This document shows, piece after piece, positions 1-5,607 of a stretch of 5,972 bases of DNA. The stretch's first letter is position 1; each line of letters starts with the position of its first letter. The stretch is taken from NCBI GenBank assembly GCA_012798975.1, contig JAAZME010000035.1, positions 1 through 5,972 of the forward strand, written 5' to 3'. Origin of the DNA: Gallicola sp. GTDB lineage: Bacteria > Bacillota > Clostridia > Tissierellales > Peptoniphilaceae. The notes under the pieces were generated by a model. The model did no database searches. It had not been told where the DNA came from and was given only the letters and a program-made list of their open reading frames with translations. The translations under genes and the position numbers were made by a program.

Positions 1-1
1 C

Positions 2-421
2 GAATATATACATACAATAGACACAAAAGGCCGCCTTATTATGCCAGCAAAATATCGAAAAGATTTGGGAGCCTCTTTCCACATTACAAAAGGAATGGAC
101 CACTGTTTATTCGTCTATCCTGAAGAAGAATGGAAAAACTTTGGGGAAAAAATATTGAACCTTCCCGTATCAGTAAGAGAGGGAAGAGCGATACAAAGAT
201 TATTCTATTCTGGTGCAATGGAAGCTCAATTGGATAAACAAGGAAGAGTGCTTCTTCCTCCTAATTTGAGAGAATATGCTGGAATCGATAAAGAAGTAAT
301 ACTAATTGGTGTTGCAACTCGAATTGAGATATGGGATTTAGAAAGATGGAGCAACTACTCTACAGCAGAGGAAATGGATTACGATTTATTAATGGAAAAG
401 ATCACAGATCTTGATTTATAA
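2..421 (+). CDS. mraZ: MraZ, transcriptional regulator of the dcw cluster (5' end cut off)
   Basis: The frame is open from base 2, and its first residues EYIHTIDTKGR match the conserved MraZ start (usually M-F-x-G-E-Y-x-H-x-x-D-x-K-G-R). The true start therefore lies about 4 residues left of the window, and the ATG at 41 is an internal Met of the first motif. The visible 139 residues plus about 4 give the usual family length of about 143. Both AbrB/MraZ-type half-repeats are present, each with the D-x-x-G-R DNA-binding motif: DTKGR at visible residues 7-11 and DKQGR at 78-82, each followed by a hydrophobic-Pro stretch (LIMP, VLLPP). MraZ proteins form ring-shaped oligomers that bind direct repeats upstream of mraZ and control the cluster. 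Those operator repeats would lie outside this window. The stop codon is 10 bp before the rsmH start, so the two are very likely co-transcribed. Identification is firm; the direction of regulation in this organism is unknown. Confidence 0.96.
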   Translation, partial: EYIHTIDTKGRLIMPAKYRKDLGASFHITKGMDHCLFVYPEEEWKNFGEKILNLPVSVREGRAIQRLFYSGAMEAQLDKQGRVLLPPNLREYAGIDKEVILIGVATRIEIWDLERWSNYSTAEEMDYDLLMEKITDLDL

Positions 422-424
422 GGA
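421..424 (+). promoter_or_regulatory. Shine-Dalgarno site of rsmH
   Basis: AGGA starts at the last base of the mraZ stop codon and lies 7 nt before the ATG at 432. It supports 432 over the earlier in-frame ATG at 411, which lacks such a site. The overlap with the mraZ stop suggests translational coupling. Confidence 0.7.
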
Positions 425-431
425 TGATAAT

Positions 432-1370
432 ATGAATTTTGAGCATATCTCAGTATTGCTAGAAGAAACAATAGAGAATTTAAACATAAAAGAAAATGGA
501 ATTTATGTTGATGGAACTCTTGGGGGCGGCGGACATTCTTTAGAAATTGTTAAAAAATTAGGAAAGAATGGAAAACTCATTGGTATCGATCAAGATGAGC
601 AAGCGCTTAAGGCGGCGAAGCTGCGCCTAAAAGACTATCAAGATAAAACAGTGTTTGTAAAAAATAATTTTGTACATATAGATAAGGTGTTGGAAGATCT
701 TCATATAGAAAAAGTGGATGGTGTTATTCTTGATATAGGAGTTTCTTCACATCAATTAGATGAAGGCGAAAGAGGTTTTTCCTATATGAAAGACGCTCCT
801 TTGGATATGCGGATGGATCAGGATCAAGAATTAAGCGCATTTACTGTTGTAAATGAATATCCGAAAGAATTTTTGACAGAGATTTTCTATAAATATGGAG
901 AAGAAAAATGGAGTAAAAGAATTGCTGAGAAAATTGCTGAAGAACGCCAAGATCAAAAAATAGCAACAACATTGGATCTGGTTGAAGTTTTAGATCATGC
1001 AATTCCTAAAAAAGTACAAAGACAGATTCAAGGACATTTTGCTAAACGTGTATTTCAAGCAATCCGTATAGAAGTAAATCAAGAGCTTCGAGTGTTAGAA
1101 GAGGTGATTCCGAAAGTTGTGGAACGGCTCAAACCGGGCGGAAGACTTTGTATTATCACGTTCCATTCTCTTGAAGATCGTATTGTAAAAAACAGTTTTA
1201 AAGAATTAAATAAAGACTGTATTTGCCCGCCGGAGATCCCTGTTTGTGTATGCGATCATAGAAGAAAAGTAAAAATCATTACTAGAAAACCAATAGAAGC
1301 TATGGAAACTGAGAAAGAGAATAACGCAAGATCACGAAGCGCAAAGCTGCGTGTGTGTGAAAAAGTATAA
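432..1370 (+). CDS. rsmH: RsmH, 16S rRNA (cytosine1402-N4)-methyltransferase
   Basis: This 312-residue cytoplasmic enzyme uses S-adenosylmethionine to methylate N4 of C1402 in the 16S rRNA of the 30S subunit, near the P site. The length is typical. Motifs in order: SAM-binding DGTLGGGGHS (27-36), GIDQD (51-55), the family signature DIGVSSHQLD (101-110), RGFSYMKDAPLDMRMD (114-129), the helical insertion domain (about 135-205), then RLKPGGRLCIITFHSLEDR (232-250). A CxCPPxxPxCxC cysteine cluster (C263, C265, C272, C274) and the usual basic C-terminus ARSRSAKLR follow. An in-frame ATG at 411 overlaps the end of mraZ. I chose 432 because AGGA at 421-424 sits at normal spacing before it, and because MNFEHISVLLEE matches the family N-terminus. 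It follows mraZ by 10 bp and precedes ftsL by 10 bp. Conservation next to division genes is usual, although its target is the ribosome. Confidence 0.97.
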   Translation: MNFEHISVLLEETIENLNIKENGIYVDGTLGGGGHSLEIVKKLGKNGKLIGIDQDEQALKAAKLRLKDYQDKTVFVKNNFVHIDKVLEDLHIEKVDGVILDIGVSSHQLDEGERGFSYMKDAPLDMRMDQDQELSAFTVVNEYPKEFLTEIFYKYGEEKWSKRIAEKIAEERQDQKIATTLDLVEVLDHAIPKKVQRQIQGHFAKRVFQAIRIEVNQELRVLEEVIPKVVERLKPGGRLCIITFHSLEDRIVKNSFKELNKDCICPPEIPVCVCDHRRKVKIITRKPIEAMETEKENNARSRSAKLRVCEKV

Positions 1371-1377
1371 GGAGAGG
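1369..1377 (+). promoter_or_regulatory. Shine-Dalgarno site of ftsL
   Basis: The purine run AAGGAGAGG overlaps the rsmH stop codon and ends 3 nt before the ATG at 1381; its AGGAG core is 6 nt away. It decides the ftsL start at 1381 rather than the in-frame ATG at 1351, which would overlap rsmH by 20 nt without a comparable site. Confidence 0.8.
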
Positions 1378-1380
1378 ATT

Positions 1381-1833
1381 ATGGAAGTTCGAAAAAAATA
1401 TTATAATGAAGCCCTTCCTCAAACTTTTCCTCGAGAAAAGAAAAAAGTTAAAATCAAAACGGTAAAAAGAGCTGCAGCAGCAAAGAAAAGAAAATCAACG
1501 TTTGCTTTATACAAGGCTGCCTCTGTCTTCGTGTTTATCTTTTTTGTTTCCATGGCGCTATTAGCTACATATGGTTCAACTCTTGTAAATTTACAAAACA
1601 AAGAATTGCAGCAAGTTGAAGTATCCAGAACGGAATTGGAAGGACACAGGGACTATTTAATTATGAATTTAGAGCCTTACAAAGATTCTAATAGAATTGA
1701 AGAAATTGCAAGAAGCAGTCTAGGCATGGATTATCCAAGAAAAGACCAGTATATGTCGATGAATTTAGAAGGAAGAACACAAAAACTTTATGTTGATAAA
1801 AGCAATACTTCTTCCAAGGATAAAGTTGAATAA
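1381..1833 (+). CDS. ftsL: FtsL-like cell division protein (small bitopic septal protein)
   Basis: This 150-residue protein has the FtsL/DivIC architecture. A strongly basic cytoplasmic N-terminus (residues 1-40, many Lys/Arg, with an AAAAKKRK stretch) is followed by one membrane helix (about 41-64, rich in Phe/Val/Ala/Leu). Next comes a short extracytoplasmic region with coiled-coil potential (about 68-100), then the family-like segment RIEEIARSSLGMDYPRKDQY (105-124) and a polar tail. FtsL with DivIC/FtsB scaffolds the division site and activates the septal SEDS-PBP synthase; it has no enzymatic activity. Primary sequence in this family is poorly conserved, so the call rests on architecture, the C-terminal motif and the canonical position between rsmH and the class B PBP gene. 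The positively charged N-terminus is consistent with an inside location. The alternative, a DivIC-type septum formation initiator, is less likely because of position. Confidence 0.85.
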   Translation: MEVRKKYYNEALPQTFPREKKKVKIKTVKRAAAAKKRKSTFALYKAASVFVFIFFVSMALLATYGSTLVNLQNKELQQVEVSRTELEGHRDYLIMNLEPYKDSNRIEEIARSSLGMDYPRKDQYMSMNLEGRTQKLYVDKSNTSSKDKVE

Positions 1834-1850
1834 AATAACAAGGATTAAAT

Positions 1851-4148
1851 ATGAAAAAATATAATAAAAAACGAAATTCTAACGACAGGATAACAAAGAA
1901 TCGAGTTGCTGTATTGTTTATCCTTTGTCTATTATTGGGCTTCGTTTTTTTTATTAGACTCTTTCAACTACAGATAGCGGGCGGAGATGTCTATAGAAAA
2001 GAGGCTCAGATACAAAAAACAAAGACCATTAATATTCCAGCGAGTCGAGGAGCGATTTATGACAGAAATCATAATATATTAGCTCAAAATGTAAAGATGA
2101 ATACAGTTTATGTAACTCCCCAGTCTATAAAAGAAGAAGATAAAACAAAAATTGCCGAGTCTTTAGGTTCCATAATCAATTTGGACAGTTCTGCCATAAT
2201 AGAAAAAATGGAGGATACGAAACCGGTAAAATTAGCTACAGGTCTTACAATAGATCAAGTTCAGGCAATCTATAAACTTATCGAAGAAAATAATTATAAG
2301 AGTATTTCAATCAATAGTGAAACAAATCGTTTTTATCCGAACGGCAAGATGGGATCTCATCTTCTTGGTTTTACTGATCTTGAAAATAAAGGTGTTTATG
2401 GAGTAGAAAACACATTCGACAAGGATCTGCGGGGGACACCCGGGAAAAACATACTTTATGGGAGAGCTGTTTCAAAAGATCAAGGCAATCTTTTTGAACC
2501 CACAGCTGGAAAAGAATTATCTCTTACAATAGATTATAAAATTCAAAGTATCATTAATAAATACGGCGAAGAAACGATGAAGAAATATAATCCGAAAAAA
2601 ATGTCTGTTATTGTAATGAAACCTAAAACTGGAGAAGTTTTAGGCATGGAAAATTTTCCAAAGTACGATCCAAACAATCCTCGGGTAGGACGGACAGAGG
2701 AAGAAAAAAAGCTGATAGAAGAAATGGATCCGGAAGAACGCACGAATTATTATTATGATATTTGGAGAAGTTTTTCAATTAATGATACGTATGAGCCTGG
2801 GTCTGTATTCAAAGCTATTACTGCGGCAGTTGCTTTAGAAGAAAAGACAACAAAGGAAGATTCAAAATATGTATGCGAAGGTTTTATTACAGACATACCA
2901 GGTGTTAAAATCCGATGCCACAGATGGTATGATCCTCATGGTGAGCAGACACTGTCCGAAGCGCTAAACAACTCCTGCAACCCTGCATTTGTTCAGATTA
3001 TCCGGGAAATAGGGAAAGAAAAGTTTTTTAAATATTTATCAGGTTTTGGTTTCGGGGAAAAAACAGGAATAAAACTTCCTGGAGAAGAAAAGGGGCTTAT
3101 ACCCAAAAATGTAGATTCTATAGGTGAGGCTGAACTTGCAACATTGAGCTACGGCCATGGTTTATCTGCGACTCCTATTCAAATGATTACAGCGATGAAT
3201 GCTGTTGTAAATGGCGGTTATATCATTCAGCCTAAATTAGTTTTATCAGAAGAAGAGAAAAATGAAGAAGAAGTAAAAATTGAAGACAACAAGAATATTG
3301 TTGTAAAAAGACAGGTGATTTCAGAAGAAACCAGTGCTAAAATGAATGAGCTTCTTTATTCTGTGATTAATGAAGGAACAGGAAGTACTGTTTCTATTCC
3401 AGGCTATAAGATTGGTGGAAAATCAGGTACAAGTATAAAATTGGAAGATGGCCAGTATAAAGACAATAAAACAGATGCGTCCTTTTTTATCAGTTATCCA
3501 GTAGATAATCCAAAATACACTATCTTAGTAGTAGTAGACGAACCGCAGGGAGATAACGGCGGAAATACAGTTGCCGGACCTGTAGCAAAGAATATACTAG
3601 AAGATATTATCAGAGAAAATAAATATCCTGCAGATTACAATCAAGATGAAGAGATTGCAGCACAAAATATATCCGTACCGGATGTAACAGGTATGACTTT
3701 AAAAAATGCTACGAGAACGTTAAGAGATCAAGGTCTTCAATCTTTAATCTACAATTCTTCTACAGATATCAATATGATTATTCAACAGCAGTCGCCTCAG
3801 GCTTATACTAAGGTTTCTGCAGGTACTGCAGTAGAACTTGTTGCAGACCCATCCGGTCTTGCATTGATCAAAATACCTGATTTAGTGAATGATAATATGG
3901 ATTATGGAATAGCTCAATTGAAAGAGCTGGGTATTGAATATCAACTAAGCGGGGATACTGAAGGGAAAATTATAAAGACCGAACCGGAAGCGGGGACATT
4001 AATAGAACCTGGATCTAAGATTAAAATTATTATTAAAAATGATGAATCTGAAGAAACAAATAATGAAACTCTTGAAAACAGCATTGAAAATGATCAAAAT
4101 GCCGAAACAGGAGGAGGCAGGAATGAAAATACAACTTCGGCTGAATGA
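1851..4148 (+). CDS. spoVD: Class B penicillin-binding protein, SpoVD/FtsI/PbpB type, with two PASTA domains
   Basis: This 765-residue transpeptidase cross-links peptidoglycan at the outer membrane face. The N-terminus is basic, followed by a single membrane anchor (about 18-41). The PBP dimerisation domain starts with the family motif SRGAIYDRN (65-73) and contains RFYPNG and GVYGVENTFD (181-190). The transpeptidase domain carries all three active-site motifs: SVFK with nucleophile S318 and K321, SCN at 375-377, and KSGT at 524-527. KSG instead of KTG is normal in this subfamily (PBP2x has it). Two PASTA domains follow, at about 607-666 (ISVPDVTGMT start) and 672-730 (LIKIPDLV start), then a low-complexity Asn/Glu/Thr tail (731-765). 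AGGA at 1841-1844 lies 6 nt before the ATG. The gene follows ftsL by 17 bp. Position fits either the vegetative septal PBP (FtsI/PbpB) or the sporulation enzyme SpoVD, and the sequence alone does not settle this. The symbol is therefore provisional, but the class B PBP call is firm. Confidence 0.93.
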   Translation: MKKYNKKRNSNDRITKNRVAVLFILCLLLGFVFFIRLFQLQIAGGDVYRKEAQIQKTKTINIPASRGAIYDRNHNILAQNVKMNTVYVTPQSIKEEDKTKIAESLGSIINLDSSAIIEKMEDTKPVKLATGLTIDQVQAIYKLIEENNYKSISINSETNRFYPNGKMGSHLLGFTDLENKGVYGVENTFDKDLRGTPGKNILYGRAVSKDQGNLFEPTAGKELSLTIDYKIQSIINKYGEETMKKYNPKKMSVIVMKPKTGEVLGMENFPKYDPNNPRVGRTEEEKKLIEEMDPEERTNYYYDIWRSFSINDTYEPGSVFKAITAAVALEEKTTKEDSKYVCEGFITDIPGVKIRCHRWYDPHGEQTLSEALNNSCNPAFVQIIREIGKEKFFKYLSGFGFGEKTGIKLPGEEKGLIPKNVDSIGEAELATLSYGHGLSATPIQMITAMNAVVNGGYIIQPKLVLSEEEKNEEEVKIEDNKNIVVKRQVISEETSAKMNELLYSVINEGTGSTVSIPGYKIGGKSGTSIKLEDGQYKDNKTDASFFISYPVDNPKYTILVVVDEPQGDNGGNTVAGPVAKNILEDIIRENKYPADYNQDEEIAAQNISVPDVTGMTLKNATRTLRDQGLQSLIYNSSTDINMIIQQQSPQAYTKVSAGTAVELVADPSGLALIKIPDLVNDNMDYGIAQLKELGIEYQLSGDTEGKIIKTEPEAGTLIEPGSKIKIIIKNDESEETNNETLENSIENDQNAETGGGRNENTTSAE
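4109..4117 (+). promoter_or_regulatory. Strong Shine-Dalgarno site inside the end of the PBP gene
   Basis: AGGAGGAGG contains two overlapping perfect AGGAGG sites and ends 5 nt before an ATG at 4123. It is the best ribosome binding site in the window, but no full-length gene starts there. In the PBP frame it falls in the ETGGGR segment of the tail, so part of its sequence may simply reflect Gly/Arg codons. Confidence 0.5.
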
Positions 4149-4209
4149 AGCTGACGATTGTGAAGGCAAAAGAATTTCTTTTGCCTTTTCCTGTTATCTT
4201 GTAGTCTAA
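4123..4209 (+). other. Unexplained 28-codon reading frame overlapping the PBP gene end (gene remnant or leader peptide)
   Basis: An ATG with excellent ribosome binding spacing opens a 28-residue frame that overlaps the last 26 nt of the PBP gene in another frame and ends at TAA 4207-4209. The product begins MKIQLRLNEADDCEGKRI and ends SFAFSCYLVV. The first 18 residues can be aligned, with one gap, to the kind of N-terminus seen in MurF ligases (MKxTLxEIAEAxGGKLI-like), which is the gene that follows the PBP in some clostridia. The match is short and could be chance. The frame passes right through the probable terminator hairpin at 4163-4187. It could be the stub of a deleted murF or other mur gene, a translated leader, or noise. 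I do not assign a function. Confidence 0.3.
4163..4187 (+). terminator. Probable intrinsic terminator after the PBP gene
   Basis: AAGGCAAAAGA (4163-4173) and TCTTTTGCCTT (4177-4187) form a perfect 11-bp stem with a 3-nt ATT loop, starting 15 nt after the PBP stop codon. The T-tract is short and partly inside the stem arm (CCTTTTCC), so termination may be incomplete. The stem is A/T-rich with a GGC/GCC core. It separates the mraZ-PBP unit from murD, and a separate promoter follows directly. Confidence 0.72.
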
Positions 4210-4227
4210 TCTCCGTTTCGATATAAT
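4199..4227 (+). promoter_or_regulatory. Probable sigma-A type promoter for murD-ftsW
   Basis: The -35 candidate TTGTAG (4199-4204; TTGACA consensus matched at TTG and the A) is separated by exactly 17 bp from a perfect TATAAT -10 element (4222-4227). Transcription would start near 4234, leaving a leader of about 34 nt before the murD ATG. Its place just after a terminator-like hairpin supports a real, independent promoter. It is a pattern-based prediction only, and AT-rich DNA yields chance TATAAT boxes. Confidence 0.65.
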
Positions 4228-4255
4228 TTATAAGCAGGTCTGAAATTTTATAAAA

Positions 4256-4260
4256 AGGGA
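4256..4260 (+). promoter_or_regulatory. Shine-Dalgarno site of murD
   Basis: AGGGA lies 7 nt before the ATG at 4268. It supports that start, and the N-terminal Rossmann motif begins within the first residues. Confidence 0.65.
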
Positions 4261-4267
4261 TAGTTAA

Positions 4268-5599
4268 ATGGAAAAATATTTAGTCTATGGGCTGGGAATT
4301 TCCGGAATATCATCTGTGAAAACTCTATGCTCATTAAAAAATGAAGTATATATTTATGATGAAAAAAATGAAGAAGATTTAAAAGACGTATTTAAAGAAT
4401 TAGAGGGCTATAACTATACATGGATTAAGGATATCGACGAAGGTCTTGAAAAAGCAGAGGTGCTTTTGAAAAGTCCAGGGATACCAGTACATAATCCGAT
4501 TGTAAAAAAAGCTTTGGAAAAAGGGTTAGAAGTTGTAAGCGATTTGGAGCTTGTTACGAGGCTTTTTCATGATAGAAAGATCGTTGCTGTGACAGGGACA
4601 AATGGAAAGACAACAACTACTACGTTGATGAAGGAAATATTAATTGGATGCGGATTAAAGGCAAAAGCTATTGGAAACATTGGGCTCGGCATGCTATGGG
4701 AAATCTATAATGGAGAGAAAAATGAGGTTTTTGTTATAGAGTGCAGCAGCTTCCAACTAGCAAATACTTACAAATTTCATCCACAGTATTCAGCTATCAT
4801 CAATATTTCGCCGGATCATTTAGACTGGCATGGAAATTATGAGGAATATATAAAAGCAAAGAAGAATATATTTAAAAATCAAAATAGCAGTGATTTTATA
4901 GTCATTAATATAGATAATCCTGAGTTGAATGAAATGCTTCAAGAGATACCTTCTAGAATCATTAAAACAAACGCCAACGAGCAATCAGGAGATGTTTTTG
5001 TAGAGGAAGGAAAAATCTACTCAAAGTTGGATGGAAAAAAAGATTTTCTTTTAAAGGTAGAGGATATTCCTATAAAAGGAAGCCATAACGTTGAAAATGT
5101 ATTAATTGCATTAGGATTATCGTTAGCTATGAATTTAGATATGGAAAAAGCAGGACAAACTATTCGGACATTTCAAGCCGTAGAACATCGTCTTGAGTTT
5201 GTTCGAGAGATAAAAGGGGTGGAATATTACAACGATTCGAAAGGTACGAATGTGGATGCCAGCATCAAAGCTATAGAAGCCTTTCATCGTCCTATTATCC
5301 TTTTGGCGGGAGGCTATGATAAAAAAGCAGATTTGACACCTCTCTTTGAAGTTATGAAAAACCGAGTGAAACATTTAGTTTTATTCGGAGCTACTCGTGA
5401 ATTATTTGCTGAATATGCAGCGGATTATGGTATCAAAGCAGAATTAGTAGAAAGTATGTATGAAGCCGTTAATCGAGCCCATTGTTTATCTGATGAAGGC
5501 GATATCGTTTTGCTATCTCCAGCCTCTGCTGCTTGGGGAATGTATGATAATTTTGAAATCAGAGGCAGAGATTTCAAAAAAAAAGTTAGAGAATTATAG
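4268..5599 (+). CDS. murD: MurD, UDP-N-acetylmuramoyl-L-alanine:D-glutamate ligase
   Basis: This cytoplasmic enzyme adds D-Glu to UDP-MurNAc-L-Ala with ATP hydrolysis, the second amino acid step of peptidoglycan precursor synthesis. At 443 residues it has normal family length. The N-terminal Rossmann-like domain has YGLGISG (7-13) and LLKSPGIP (66-73). The central ATPase domain has VTGTNGKTTTTT (108-119, P-loop), GNIG (136-139), ECSSFQLANT (158-167) and ISPDHLDWHG (180-189). K198, in YIKAKKNIF, aligns with the carbamylated Lys of E. coli MurD. The C-terminal domain has GSHNVENVL (271-279), VEHRLEF (305-311), YYNDSKGTN (320-328, the family-specific signature), LLAGGYDKKAD (345-355) and LLSPASAAWGMYDNFEIRG (415-433). 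The last segment departs somewhat from the common LSPACASxDxFxxFxxRG form. It follows its own predicted promoter and is 8 bp upstream of the ftsW start. Genes for the neighbouring steps (MurE, MurF, MraY) are not here. Confidence 0.97.
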   Translation: MEKYLVYGLGISGISSVKTLCSLKNEVYIYDEKNEEDLKDVFKELEGYNYTWIKDIDEGLEKAEVLLKSPGIPVHNPIVKKALEKGLEVVSDLELVTRLFHDRKIVAVTGTNGKTTTTTLMKEILIGCGLKAKAIGNIGLGMLWEIYNGEKNEVFVIECSSFQLANTYKFHPQYSAIINISPDHLDWHGNYEEYIKAKKNIFKNQNSSDFIVINIDNPELNEMLQEIPSRIIKTNANEQSGDVFVEEGKIYSKLDGKKDFLLKVEDIPIKGSHNVENVLIALGLSLAMNLDMEKAGQTIRTFQAVEHRLEFVREIKGVEYYNDSKGTNVDASIKAIEAFHRPIILLAGGYDKKADLTPLFEVMKNRVKHLVLFGATRELFAEYAADYGIKAELVESMYEAVNRAHCLSDEGDIVLLSPASAAWGMYDNFEIRGRDFKKKVREL

Positions 5600-5603
5600 G
5601 TGG
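5598..5603 (+). promoter_or_regulatory. Shine-Dalgarno site of ftsW/spoVE overlapping the murD stop
   Basis: AGGTGG begins inside the murD TAG stop codon and lies 4 nt before the ATG at 5608. The arrangement suggests translational coupling of the two genes. Confidence 0.65.
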
Positions 5604-5607
5604 CAAT

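Noticed and set aside
411..431. Upstream in-frame ATG for rsmH, overlapping mraZ
   Set aside because: The extra residues MIYKDDN do not match the family N-terminus, and the better-placed Shine-Dalgarno site serves the ATG at 432.
524..536. GGGGGCGGCGG cluster, unlike the AT-rich surroundings
   Set aside because: It encodes the invariant Gly-rich SAM-binding motif of RsmH, so the local GC rise is explained.
604..628. GC-rich imperfect palindrome in rsmH
   Set aside because: Only about 5 bp pair cleanly, and it sits in conserved coding sequence, so it is probably a codon effect.
1351..1380. Upstream in-frame ATG for ftsL, overlapping rsmH
   Set aside because: The strong AAGGAGAGG site is positioned for the ATG at 1381, and the extra residues have no family support.
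1419..1601. Minus-strand open frame opposite ftsL
   Set aside because: It is antisense to a well-supported gene and has no recognisable domain. Its hydrophobic content mirrors the membrane helix codons.
1945..1952. Run of eight T in the PBP gene
   Set aside because: It encodes Phe residues of the membrane anchor, and no hairpin precedes it, so it is not a terminator.
2543..2743. Minus-strand open frame opposite the PBP gene
   Set aside because: It is Ser/Phe-rich, as expected from the complement of Lys/Glu codons, and has no family match.
5576..5584. Run of nine A near the end of murD, a possible slippage site
   Set aside because: It encodes three lysines in the usual basic C-terminus, the frame is intact, and no useful alternative frame or downstream structure follows.
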